A stretch of 64,000 nt of DNA, taken from positions 20,377,185 through 20,441,184 of the forward strand of contig CM070719.1 of assembly GCA_036346275.1 (NCBI GenBank). The letters run 5' to 3'. The notes under the pieces were generated by a model, which worked only from the letters and a program-made list of their open reading frames with translations, was not told where the DNA came from and did no database searches. Numbering within the stretch: the stretch's first letter is position 1; each line of letters starts with the position of its first letter. The position numbers and the translations under genes were made by a program. This DNA is from Otatea glauca (lineage: Eukaryota; Streptophyta; Magnoliopsida; Poales; Poaceae). Below are positions 14,205 through 26,030 of this stretch, piece by piece.

Positions 14205-14663
14205 CTCTCTTCATAATCTTCCCCAAAACCAAAGTATTAATCAGTGCATGTTATATCATCATGATTCTCATGATCCATACAATCCATTTTTGCAACCTGA
14301 TCCTGCATGCATAACCATTTGTGAAATTTTGAGAGGGGGGTAGAGGTGTAGTAGCTCTATGCTCTAGGCTTTGCTCGGTAGCAGGGTACCGAAAGCCGGT
14401 GCGTGGTGAAGAGAAGCTGCTCAGCGGCTGGCTTGGAGGCATGCACCCAGCGCACGGTGATCGTGGCGGAGAAAGGCCGAGGCGACGGCTGTGGCGCGGC
14501 GTTGGGGCTGGTGCATGACAGCACGACGCTGCTCATCATGGCCAAGAGAACGGCGACGCCGGTGCAACTGCAACCACCGTAGCTCGGCCGCGGGCATGGC
14601 CCGACCACGGCGAAGAACCGACGGTGCTCGCGGTGGCTCATGGCGACATCGATGTGATCGGGC

Positions 14664-16001
14664 TGTTAGTATTATGCCCTTGAGGCAATCATTTAGATGA
14701 TTGTAACATGACTATGTTTATGAATAATAATATGATTATTCGTCCAATGAATGTATATCATTGTATTGATCAACAAGTATGTGACTTGCTTATGAAGCTC
14801 CTTTACTTATTGATGTAATTCGATAAATATCTCTGATCGGATATCATCGTATAGGACAACGATGAATAGATCAGCACATGTAGTGATCGATGATCATGCT
14901 TCATAGATCATGGGATATGGAGATATCATCTATACATTGTGGACGCATGTTGGAGAACATAGGTTAGATAGACCATAATGGGGCAATCGCGAGAATGTTA
15001 CATTCTTATGTGTCATCGATGTATCTCATACATAGTACATGTATGATCCTTAGACCCGAGATTGTCATATTCCCTACATGTGTAATAGTTTTTCTTGGGG
15101 CTATCAAACACTACTTCCTAACCGGATAGTTATAAAGGTAGCTTTCATGTTTACTATAAAACGTGCAGAGGGAAGTGAGCAGTCAAGATGGAATTTGCCA
15201 CTCCAATGAAACAGAGATATATGACAAGGCCACTTGTGTGATATGATTAAGGAAGTGCATGGCCATGCTGTGATTGAGGAGTCAATCATAACTTATTAAT
15301 ATATCACTGATACAAGAGATGGATTGAATCATCAAAGGATGACATGCTTCTCGCCTTGAGTTCAATCTTCATATACTTGGCAAAGGGATTATTAAATGAG
15401 TACTTTTGATAGGTTCTGTCCGATTTGGTCATAGTATGTTTGGTAGCTGGCATGCTTTGTAAGGAGCCGCTACCAACTATTGGATTGAAAAGGAGTTTTC
15501 CGAATCCATGTCCAAATGTACGTGAACCTGTAGGGTCACACACTTAATGGGCTAGGACGGATTAATTTGGATTGGATCCATAATTAATGGACCTCATGGG
15601 CTTAGCACACTGATGGGCCCTGGTTTAGGGTTTCATCTCGTGGCTATATAAGGAGTGGAGGAGGGTGGGCGCAGGTTGTGCTTTTCCTACGGTCTAGAAG
15701 TGTTTCACCCGAAACCCTAGCCTCCTCCTCTCGTTGCCCCTGCTGAGCGACTAGGTGCTTGCACACTGACGCACGGTGTTTCATCCCCGGACGTGTGGAC
15801 TATTGCGATGACGCTGCTGCGACTGCGGCGTGGGAGGACGATCCACGACGAGGCGAGGACGATCCACTACATCGACGAGCGAAGGATTCCGCAACTGCGC
15901 GTCTAGTGGTAATCTAATCTATGATCCCCTTCTTGCGAGTAGCTTTCTGGTTATGCGGTAGATTTTTTTTGTGCTAGCGTAGCATACCGCGTTCCTCTTC
16001 A
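14664..16001 (+). mobile_element. 5' LTR of the Angela-like element
   Basis: It runs from TGTTAGTATTATGCCCTTGA to CGCGTTCCTCTTCA, 1338 bp, against 1304 bp for its partner at 23199-24502. A TATA motif (gctatataagg) near 15643-15653 marks the promoter; R/U5 follows with the conserved 'gtttcacccgaaaccctagcc' start. It ends one base before the primer binding site. Confidence 0.9.
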
Positions 16002-16002
16002 G

Positions 16003-16015
16003 TGGTATCAGAGCC
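16003..16015 (+). other. Primer binding site (initiator tRNA-Met type)
   Basis: The sequence tggtatcagagcc lies one base after the 5' LTR, the standard position and sequence for priming by initiator tRNA-Met in copia elements. Confidence 0.9.
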
Positions 16016-16154
16016 ATCTCATATTGATTTGTGATCTGGATGTTGCACATATGATGTGTAAGGTTAGTAGATTGGATCTATTACATGTTCAGCCGTTTCA
16101 TGTGATGAATTGGTGACGGCAGCCATCGATGAGATCAATCGGTTTAGGGTTTGA

Positions 16155-16470
16155 GGAAAGTGCAAACCGACTAAATATTGATTTGGGTGAGTCCGTTCAT
16201 GGTACGACGTTACCCTTACTGGTCGGATTACCGCCATCAGGGTTTCTGAAACGTATCCATATGGGACCAAGCCAATCATATTGAGTCGGATTGGGTCAAT
16301 CTGGTTGGCCATGGAAAGTGCAAACCGATTCAATCTTGATTTGGGTGAGTCCGCTCATGGTACGACGTTACCCTTACCGGTCGGGTTGCCGCCATCAGGG
16401 TTTCTGAAATGTATCCATATGGGACCAAGCCAATCAGATTAGATCGGATTGGGTCAATCTGGTTGATCCA
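16155..16470. repeat. 158-bp tandem duplication in the copia leader
   Basis: The segment beginning ggaaagtgcaaaccga is present at 16155-16312 and again at 16313-16470 with a small number of substitutions (for example cgactaaatattg versus cgattcaatcttg). It lies in the untranslated leader between primer binding site and gag. The remaining leader, 16016-16846 and 18472-19213, shows no other gene. Confidence 0.85.
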
Positions 16471-16846
16471 TGGAAATTTTGAGGGTGTTTTCCTTTGATA
16501 GAAGACATGCCAAGGGCGCTGCCCCTCGGACCCCGGAGTCGTAGGATTGTTTTTGTTTAACTCGTTTTTGCAGAAAATTATGTGAAATAGTATGGCCTAT
16601 GTGTATGTGATGCATGTAATTTTCACATGGCCTGCGTGCCGTGTCAAGCCATAAGGCTATTTAAATTGTATAATGACCTGCGTATCGACTTGTGATGCTT
16701 CAAACCCTCATGTAAAATTCATTATCAAAAGTTGTAAGGCGTTGCATCCATAATGATGAAGACGATGGTATCAAGCATTATGATTAGGTGAACAATCAAG
16801 CAAGGTGGCTAGGTGAACAAACAAGCATGATGATGGAGATCTTAAT

Positions 16847-18466
16847 TGAAGGACCATGTGGAGGTCCATCCATGTTTGTGATGAGTATTTGACTTTATTT
16901 GAGCAAGGTGTGCTCAAGTTTGAGTTTGATTTGGATTGATTTTCAAAATGAAGCAATTTGAGTTGTCTCTGCCAGGAGTGGCAGTACCAGCCGTATGGGC
17001 ACGATAGTAATGAGTTGGATAGGTTTATTGCATATCATTGTGGGCATTGCTATGTGATGTGTTTCCTTGTCTTTGATGGTTGCAGGGCGACGGTGCTAGG
17101 TCATGGTGAGGTGGAGGATGACCGGGACTAGACGAGGAGCGTCGGAGGTCTAGACGGTTGAGAGATCGCCAGAAGATGATCGGAGACAGAGTCTGGGCAA
17201 GTAAAGAAGACAAGAAAAGGAGATGATGCTAGCTAGATGCCACGTGGATCAATGAGGGCCGTCGGATTGAGGTCTAGTTGATAGGTTAGCGGGTCTAGGT
17301 TGTATGCTTTGAAAACCGTGCAAGAAAACCCGGTATGTGTGTGGGTTTTGGGTTAGACCTAGCATGGTTGTGTGTGTGGGTTAATCCTAGCCCTTAGATG
17401 AGTACTCTAGGGTTGAGGGACTCATCCAAGGGTGGTAGGTAGCCCAAGAGTAGTATAAATAGGGGGGTGGATGGGTAACCTCCTTCCTTTGAAGGTTTTG
17501 AGGTTTGTGAATGCTCCTTTGAGCTTTGCCCACATGAAAGTGAGGCTTTGTAACCTCTCCTTCCAGAAATGAAAGTTTTATCCATCCATCTCTGAATTTA
17601 TTTTGCGCATTTACATTATGTCTTTACTTTACGCAATTTAAATTCAGCATTTACTTTCCCGCAATTACATTCGCGCAATTTACTTTCACGCAATTTGGAT
17701 TTGCCTCCCCTCCTTCTAAATGCTGTTTATCTTGGATGTTTTGAGTGTGTTCATATGGTTTTACATCTCTTTTGCACTCTTGGATTGAGTAGAGAACATC
17801 TTTTCTTTCAAGTTCCAACTTTGTTCAGAACTTGTTCTTTGCGCAGCATTTAGTTTTTGATTTTTATAAAAATCTAGAAAAATCCTTTTTAAGTGATTCT
17901 TATTGTAGGAGGTGCGGGACTCTCATATCCACCTTAAGAAATATTTTGGAGTTCACTTGTTGCACCGTTTGGGCGCCATGAGGTGAAAACCGAGCCCCAA
18001 ACTTTCTGCTCGAAGTTCTTGACTGACTGTGTTCTTCGATTTCTCCTGTTTTTTATGTAAGGATTTTTGAGGATAAATTTGGTGGAGTTATTCATGACTC
18101 TTCTTCTCATAGGGAGAAAAATTCTCAAAATTTTGTGAGCTGCAGAAACCCACCAACCTCCTGTTCAAATTGAGGACAAGTTCTGAAAATTCTGCTTTCG
18201 CCTTTCTGAAAGTGACTTTTGTGATTCAAGAGTTGGATTGATTACTCTTTATCTTGGACACTAGACAACCAGGATTGTGACTCAAAAATCCCCACATATT
18301 TTATGGTACTTATCCATGCAAGCTTGGGGTACACATAGTTGTCTAGTTTTTCGGGTTTTTCACGATTTCCTTTGAGCGATCTTGTCGAGGTTTTTGTTAG
18401 AGTATTTTGGGGGAAAATTTATTTGCGACCATTCACCCCCCCTCTGTTCGCCATCTCGGTCCTTCA
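16847..18466 (+). mobile_element. Solo LTR, family 'TGAAGGACC'
   Basis: The ends are perfect 9-bp inverted repeats: TGAAGGACC at 16847 and GGTCCTTCA ending at 18466. The TSD is TTAAT (16842-16846 and 18467-18471). A TATA box (gtataaataggg) lies near 17453-17464. The 3' end 'ttcaccccccctctg..cgccatctcgg' is the style of copia LTR ends in grasses. It has no coding sequence. It inserted into the leader of the Angela-like element and is therefore younger than it. The same family is seen at 1-989. Confidence 0.9.
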
Positions 18467-19213
18467 TTAATGCTAAGGGTCATGCTATTTCACAGCTTAA
18501 TTTTGATTTTCTGTGGATGTGTGTTTAATTCTTGCTATCTTCTTTATGCTCATTGTATGTGAGGCCATGTTCATAGTAGATATTGTTCATCCCTATAGTT
18601 AAAATTTTAAATCCAAATGTCCATCCAATTGTTGCACCTATCAAGAATTTAGATCGTTATTGATATGACTGCCAAAGTAGTATATCAATGGCTAGCTTAA
18701 TAGATGATAGGGATGTGTTGGACACATCACGCATAACAATGGTAGATTTAATCAAGCTATCAAAACGATTTTGGGCTTGAGGACATAAGTGGTTGGGATT
18801 TGATTTCAGTAATGAAGGAACATATACAAGACAATTGGTGCCTAGGAAAACACACATGAGGCAGGTTTCTTAATTGGCACCCAAAAACGGAAAGTGCTCC
18901 CTCCCTCATGTGAGCCCTAGGGGCAGGTTGACCTGGCCATGAGTCAAGTTGACGGAGGCATTCATTACTTGTTTTCATACTCAACCAACAAGAGTTACAT
19001 AAGATGTAATTAGCAAAGGTGTTGCTTACCTATGTCATTAAATTTCTAGCAGTGATGCCAAAGCTCACTAGTGTTTGATGAATATGGATCTTGAATACTC
19101 ACTATGTGTCTATAAAAGGGGCATAAAATAGGAGTGTCTTTTATTAAAATGTTTAATAAAAGTATTACATAAACATAGTGCTTAGAAACTTTGCTTGTTT
19201 TTGTTGTAGTTCA

Positions 19214-20077
19214 ATGGCACCTTCTACTCCTATGCCTGCTACACCTAGTTTTGCTTTGAGATCAGTTTTGGAAAGGGAAAAACTTAATGGAACTAATTTT
19301 GTTGATTGGTATCGCAACCTAAGAATTGTTCTCAAGCATGAAAAGAAGGACTATGTTCTAGAGAATCCAATTCTCGATGAACCAGCCGAAAATGCTCCTT
19401 GCAATCTGAAGGTTGAATATGAAAAACATGTTATTGCTTCTGTAGAGGTCAACTGTCTCATGCTATTAACCATGGACTCTGAGCTCCAAAAGCAATATGA
19501 GGACCAGGATGCTTACAATATGATTGTGGGCTTGAAGGGCATGTTTGGGAATCAAGCAAGAGCTAAGAGGTATGGTATCTCAAAGCTTTTATTTGCTTGT
19601 AAGCTGGCTGAAGGCAGTCCGGTCAGCCCTCATGTGATCAAGATGATTGGTTACATTGGGAGATTGGAAAAACTTGAGTTTCCCCTTAGCCTCGGTTTGG
19701 CCACAGATGTTATTCTCTAGTCTCTGCCACAGAGCTTTGAGCCATTCATTATGAATTTTCATATGAATAGCATGGAGAAGAGCCTAATCGAACTACATGG
19801 GATGCTCAAGGCTGCCGAGGAAAGCATTAAGAAAAAACCCAATCATGTGATGATGGTTCAGAAAATAACTGCATTCAAAAAGAGGAAGGCTAAGGCTGGG
19901 GGAATGGGAAAGAGCAAGGGCAAGGGCAAGGATCAAGATGAGATCGCAAGCCTCAAAACTAAGCTTCAAAAGCTTAAAGTTGGCCCTCAACCTGATACCC
20001 AATGCTTCTATTGCAAGAAGTTAGGACATTGAAAACGGAACTGCGAAAAGTACCTGGCAAATAAGAAGAATGGAAAT
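19214..20077 (+). pseudogene. gag of the Angela-like element
   Basis: The frame reads gag-like sequence from the ATG at 19214 (MAPSTPMPATPSFALRSVLE), with LNGTNFVDWYRNLRIVLKHE, a UBN2-type gag domain, and a lysine-rich stretch before the CCHC knuckle. An in-frame TAG at 19718-19720 follows ATDVIL, where SLPQSFEPF continues in the same frame. The knuckle CFYCKKLGH-KRNC is broken by TGA at 20030-20032 in place of its usual tryptophan. I chose 19214 rather than the upstream ATG 19178, because MA-rich starts are usual for this family. Confidence 0.85.
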
Positions 20078-23000
20078 GTGATTTCCACTTTAGGTATTAA
20101 TGTTATAGAAATTAATCTTGCTACTTCTTCACTCAGCTTATGGGTATATGATACCGGTTCGGTTGCTCACATTTGTAATTTGATGCAGGGGCTGATAAAG
20201 AGTAGAGACTTGGCAAAAGGAGAAGTGGATCTTCGCGTGGGGAATAAAGCAAGAGTTGCTGGTCTTGCCGTTGGCACGTACCCATTGCATTTGTCTTCAG
20301 GATTAGTTTTAGAACTCAATAATTGTTATTTTGTTCCATCTTTGAGTAGAAACATTATTTCATCTTCTTGTTTGGAACATGAAGGTTATGATTTCAGAAT
20401 AAAGAACTTTGTTTGTTCGATAGTTTTGAATGATATGTATTATGGTCGTTGCCTCATGGTGGATGGGTTGTACGTCCTTGAACTCGAAGAAAAACCTGTC
20501 TATAACATTAATGTAAAAAGGTCTCGGCCTAATGATTTGAACCCTACCTTTTTATGGCATTGTCGCTTAGGTCATACAAATGAGAAGCGCATGAAGAAGC
20601 TCCATAGTGATCGACTTCTAACCTCATTTGATTTTGAATCATTTGAAACATGTGAGTCTTGTTTACTTGGCAAGATGACAAAAGCCCCTTCCACAGGTTT
20701 TAGTGAGAGAGCGAGTGAATTATTGGCCCTAGTACATACAGATGTATGTGGACCAATGAGCTCGACTGCTAGGGGTGGGTTTTAGTACTTTGTAATTTTT
20801 ACTGATGACTTTAGTAGATATGGATATATCTATTTAATGAGGCATAAATCTGAAACTTTTGAAAGGTTCAAAGAGTTTCAGAATGAAGTACAAAATCAAC
20901 TTGGCAAATCAATAAAACACTTACGATCAGATCGTGGTGGCGAATACTTGAGCCAAGAGTTTGGTGATCATCTAAAGCAATGTGGAATCGTTCAGCAACT
21001 TACTCCGCCAGGAACGCCTCAATGGAATGGCATGTCCAAACGACGATACCGAACTTTGTTAGATATGGTTCGGTCAATGATGAGCCAAACAAATCTGCCA
21101 TTATCCTTCTGGGGTTTCGCTCTAGAGAAAGCTGCGTTCACTTTGAATAGGGTCCCATCAAAATCCGTTGAGAAGACGTCATATGAGATATGGACTGGGA
21201 GAAGACCCATGTTGTCATTTCGCAAGATATGGGGATGTGAGGCTTATGTAAAACGTTTACAATCAGATAAACTCGCACCTAAATTAGAAAAATGCTTCTT
21301 TGTGGGGTATCCTAAAGAAACAAAAGGATATTACTTTTACAAAAGAAACGAGAACAAAGTTTTTGTTGCTCGAAATGGTGTCTTTTTGGAGAAAGAGTTT
21401 CTTTCAAAAGAAATCAGTGGGAGTGATGTGTATCTCGATGAAGTTCGAGAATCACATGAATATGTTCAAGCCACCACTGAGCCTTCACAAGATGTACAAA
21501 GTGTTGTACAACCTGTGGAAGAGACACCAGCCCCACGTAGGTCGAGGAGGCCGCGTCATGTACCCATAAGATATGGGAATGACATATTATTGTTGGATAA
21601 TGATGAGCCCACGACTTATGAAGAAGCAATGATGGACCCAAACTCCGAAAAATGGCTTGAAGCCATGAGATCCGAAATTCAATCCATGCATGACAATCAA
21701 GTTTGTAACTTGGTCGATCCTCCTGATGGTGTAAAAACCATTGAATGCAAATGGATTTTCAAGAAGAAGATAGACGTAGATGGAAATGTTCAGATCTATA
21801 AGGCACGGTTGGTGGCAAAGGGTTTCAAACAAGTTCAAGGAGTTGACTATGATGAAACCTTCTCACCGCGACCATGCTCAAATCTGTCCGGATCATTTTA
21901 GCTATTGCTGCATATTTCGATTATGAAATATGGCAGATGGATGTCAAAACAGCCTTCCTTAATGGGAATCTATCTGAGGATGTATACATGATACAACCTG
22001 AAGGTTTTGTTGATCCTAAATATGCTAAAAGGGTATGCAAGCTTAAAAGATCTATTTATGGGTTAAAGTAAGCATCTCGGAGTTGGAACATTCATTTTGA
22101 TGAAGTAGTCAAAGGATTTGACTTTATCAAAAACGAAGAAGAGCCTTGTGTTTACAAGAAGGCCAGTGGGAGCGCACTTGTGTTTCTGATTTTGTATCTG
22201 GATGACTTATTATTGATCGGGAATGATATTCCTATGCTTGAAGATGTTAAGACTTCATTGAAAAGGAGTTTCTCAATGAAGGACTTGGGAGAAGCATGCT
22301 ATATCTTGAGCATAGAAATCTATAGAGATAGATCAAAAAGGTTAATTGGATTAAGTCAGGAAACATACATTGACAAGATATTGAAAAGGTTCAATATGCA
22401 TGAATCTAAGAGAGGTTTCATGCCAATGTCACATGGCATCAGTCCCTGCAAGAATCAGTGTCCTTCGACAACTGATGAGCGAGACAGGATGAGCAAGATT
22501 CCATATGCTTCAGCTATTGGGTCTATTATGTATGCCATGATCTGCAAGCGCCCAGATGTCTCATATGCTCTAAGTGTCACAAGTAGATACCAAGCGGATC
22601 CTGGTGATGGTCATTGGATAGCCGTAAAAAGTATCCTGAAGTACTTGAGAAGAACTAAGGGTATGTTCCTTGTTTTTGGAGGTGAGGAAAATCTGGTTGC
22701 AAAAGGTTACACCGATGCAAGCTTCCAAACTGACAAAGATGATTTCCGATCGCAATCCGGGTTTGTGTCTACACTAAATGGAGGGGCAGTAAGATGGAAG
22801 AGTTCCAAGCAAAACACGGTGGCCGACTCTACGACAGAAGCGGAGTACAATGCGGCTTCGGAGGCCGCAAAAGAAGCTGTGTGGATTAAGAAGTTTATCA
22901 CAGAGCTTGGTGTGGTCGCTAGTGCCTCTAGTCCAATGGACATCTATTGTGATAATAGTGGTGCCATTGCACAAGCTAAAGAGCCTAGATCTCATCAGAA

Positions 23001-23136
23001 GTCTAAACACATACTCCGACGTTTTCACCTTATTCTCGAGATTGTGAATAGAGGGGACGTGAGAATATGCAAAGTACATACGGAAGCCAATGTGGTCGAT
23101 CCGTTGACAAAGCCACTGTCACAGCCTAAGCATTAG
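20078..23136 (+). pseudogene. pol (protease, integrase, RT, RNase H) of the Angela-like element
   Basis: In order: protease with YDTGSVAHIC (20145-20175); GAG-pre-integrase WHCRLGHTNEKRMKKL; integrase core with HTDVCGPM, FTDDFSRYGY and DRGGEY; RT with ECKWIFKKK, MDVKTAFLNG and the active site YLDDLLLIG (about 22195-22220); and RNase H with YTDASFQTDKDD, ADSTTEAEY and LTKPLSQPKH ending at 23136. Damage seen: TAG at 20783-20785 in GGF-stop-YFVIFTDD, a one-base loss near 21870 after DETFSPR, and TAA at 22069-22071 after SIYGLK. The element cannot make an intact polyprotein. Confidence 0.9.
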
Positions 23137-23186
23137 GCGCACACGAGGTCTATTGGTATTAGATACTTAATTGATTGACTCAATTG

Positions 23187-23198
23187 CAAGTGGGAGAT
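23187..23198 (+). other. Polypurine tract
   Basis: The purine-rich run around aagtgggaga ends directly at the first base of the 3' LTR (TGTTAGTG, 23199), the expected place for plus-strand priming. Confidence 0.8.
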
Positions 23199-24502
23199 TG
23201 TTAGTGTTATGCCCTTGAGGCAATCATTTAGATGATTGTAACATGACTATGTTTAAGAATAATAATATGATTATTCGTCTAATGAATGTATATCATTGTA
23301 TTGATCAACAAGTATGTGACTTGCTTATGAAGCTCTTTACTTATTGATGTAATTCGATAAATATCTCTGATCGGATATCATCGTATAGGACAACGATGAA
23401 TAGATCAGCACATGTAGTGATCGATGATCATGCTTCATAGATCATGGGATATGGAGATATCATCTATACATTGTGGACGCATGTTGGAGAACATAGGTTA
23501 GATAGACCCGCAATGGGACACTGCGAGAATGTTACATTCTTGTGTGTCATCAGTGTATCTCATACATAGTACATGTATGATCCTTAGACCCGAGATTGTC
23601 ATATTCCCTACATGTGTAATAGTTTTTCTTGGGGCTATCAAACACTACTTCCTAACCGGATAGTTATAAAGGTAGCTTTCATGTTTACTATAAAACGTGC
23701 AGAGTGAAGTGAGCAGTCAAGATGGAATTTGCCACTCCAATGAAACAGAGATATATGACAAGGCCACTCGTGTGATATGATTAAGGAAGTGCATGGTCAT
23801 GCCGTGATTGAGGAGTCAATCACAACTTATTAATATATCACAGATACGAGAGATGGATTGAATCATCAAAGGATGACATGCTTCTCGCCTTGAGTTCAAT
23901 CTTCATATATTACATGAGTACTTTTGATAGGTTCTGTCCGATTTGGTCATAGTATGTTTGGGAGTTGGCATGCTTTGCAAGGAGCCGCTACCAACTATTG
24001 GATTGAAAAGGAGTTTTTCAAATTCATGTCCAAACGTACGTGAACCTGTAGGGTCACACACTTAATGGGCTGGGACGTATTAATTTGGATTGGATCCGTA
24101 ATTAATAGACCTCATGGGCTTAGCACACTGATGGGCCCTGGTTTAGGGTTTCATCCCGTGGCTATATAAGGAGTGGAGGAGGGTGAGCGCAGGGTGTGCC
24201 TTTCCTACGGTCTAGAAGTGTTTCACCCGAAACTCTAGCCTCCTCCTCTCGCTGCCCCTGCCGAGCGACCAGGTGCTCGCACACCGACGCACGGCGTTCC
24301 ATCCCCGGACGTGTGGACTGCTGCGGCGTGGGAGCTGGACGATCCACGGCGAGGCGAGGACGATCCACTACATCGACGCGCGAAGGACTCCGCAACTGCG
24401 CGTCTAGTGGTAATCTAATCTATGATCCTCTTCTTGCGAGTAGCTTTCTGGTTATGCGGTAGATTTTTTTTGTGCTAGCGTAGCATACCGCGTTCCTCTT
24501 CA
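23199..24502 (+). mobile_element. 3' LTR of the Angela-like element
   Basis: It is 1304 bp from TGTTAGTGTTATGCCCTTGA to CGCGTTCCTCTTCA and colinear with 14664-16001. A TATA motif lies near 24161-24171. It lacks a net 16 bp near 23910 and about 17 bp near 24320 that the 5' copy has. Confidence 0.9.
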
Positions 24503-26030
24503 GGAGTGTGGCCTGACATGAGGAGTGCATGATGGCGGCGACGGTGTACATGCGGCGCGGGCGTGCATGCAGGTGCGGCAGTGCATCCAGGCGGCGACGA
24601 CGTGCATGCGGCGCGAGCGTGCATGTAGGCGCGGGAGTGCATGCCAACGTGCATGCAGGCGCGCAGGAGTGCATGCGGGCGGGAATGACGTGCAATGCGG
24701 CGTGGGCATGCATGTAGGCACGGGCTCAGCGTGTGGTGGCGCGGCACCCAACCAAGCATGGTGTGCATGGCGTGTTGCGTGGTCTACACGACCGTGACGT
24801 GGGCCGCGGTGGTGCGGCTGTCCCTATGGCAGCCGAGGTGACACCGGAGCAGCGAGACGCGCGAGGCGTAGTGGCGCCGAAGGCGCCCGAGGTTAGTGAG
24901 AGCAAGCTAATATTAGCTCACGCAAATCTATACCTCTTTATAACGCACCTAACTAATTTTTCCTACGTCCACCCTAAATAATGCACCTCATTAGAGATGG
25001 CCTAATGTTCGTGCACCCAGCAAAACGTCTCCAGAAACTTACATTCATCAAAATGAACGTCTCAAATCTTTCCTCAGTTTTACTCACCCACATCCGATGG
25101 CCATTATTTAGTGTGTCTAATCATCCCTGTGGTCCACAACAGACCTCCCCCACCTACATATTTGGAAGGAGAGCGAATCAAACAAGGAAATAAATAAGGA
25201 GGATCTGCATGCAAGGAAACCAGACTTGAATTTTTTACTGGTCAAAATTGTACGTACTACATATTTAGAAGGAGGGTGAATCAAACAAGGAAATAAACAG
25301 GGAGGATCCACATGCAAGGAAACAAGACTTGAATTTTTTTATTGTCCTAGCATTGTGATCGTATTTTTTTTCGAATATGACCCTTCTTGAGATTTTTTTA
25401 CGGATCTAGCCCTATATAGCCTAATTTCAACGCACGGAGAGCGTTGAATTTTTGTTTTTATTTTTTATCTAAGGAACCAGCGGTGCAGTGAGTCTTTGCT
25501 TAATTTTTTCAATTTTTCTCGCGGAACCGGTGATCGGCAAGCAATTATTTAATTTTTATCTTTTTTTCCTTGTGGATTCAACGGTCGGCGAGCGCAGTTT
25601 ATTTTTCTATATTTTTTCGAAATCATCCCTGTGGCCCACAACAGACCTTCCCTCACCTCCAGCATCAACAAGGAAAAGGAAACAAACGTCTTGGAATCAA
25701 GAAAAAGGAAACAAACGTCCTGGAAAAGGAAAGGACCATACATTACGTGCTGGGAAAAGGAAACCGGGAGATGGGGCAGCGCGGTCGAGAGAACGCAGGT
25801 CTGCAATGGCTCCACGGTCGTCATCGGTGGCTTTGCCGACGCGGCGAGAGTTTCTTTGGTCAATGACCTCATGATCGCCGTCTCGATAAATTTATAATTT
25901 AATTTTTTTAAAATAATTTTATTAAGTACAAAATAATCAAAAGTTTTTTTTGAGAATTTTTCTAGAATTTTTTAACCTAATGTGCTATCTTTTCAAAAAT
26001 CCTTCCATATTTAAAAAAATAAAGGCAACT
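24503..26030. other. LTR-derived, gene-free stretch with local repeats
   Basis: 24503-24900 is GC-rich and built from variants of gtgcatgc(a)ggcgcgggagtg; the long ORFs in it are composition artefacts. It is probably a continuation of the Gypsy LTR that began at 9806. 25120-25660 holds a roughly 104-bp duplication, and the phrase catccctgtgg(t/c)ccacaacagacct recurs at about 25124 and 25624. 25660-25870 has overlapping aaggaaacaaacgtcttgg-type short repeats. No gene is supported. Confidence 0.5.
25154..25345. repeat. 104-bp tandem duplication
   Basis: The unit starting ctacatatttggaaggag (25154) recurs at 25258 as ctacatatttagaaggag, and both continue with gaatcaaacaaggaaataaa and gcatgcaaggaaac or an equivalent, with scattered substitutions. 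Confidence 0.8.

Larger units (their letters stand above)
14664..24502 (+). mobile_element. Angela-like Ty1/Copia retrotransposon, decayed
   Basis: Two LTRs (14664-16001 and 23199-24502), a tRNA-Met primer binding site, gag-pol in copia order (gag, protease, integrase, RT, RNase H) and a polypurine tract make a structurally complete element. The internal region carries an inserted solo LTR at 16847-18466. Gag-pol has four premature stops and one frameshift. The LTRs differ by several substitutions and two indels (a net 16-bp difference near 15375/23910 and about 17 bp near 15800/24320), so the insertion is not recent. The flanks cgggc (left) and ggagt (right) do not form a TSD. Confidence 0.9.

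Noticed and set aside
16003..16015. tggtatcagagcc as part of a tRNA gene
   Set aside because: It is complementary to the 3' end of tRNA-Met, directly after an LTR; no tRNA body follows.
24162..24797. ORFs rich in Arg, His and Cys on both strands
   Set aside because: They fall in the U5 of the Angela-like LTR and the adjoining GTGCATGC repeats; the composition gives open frames by chance.
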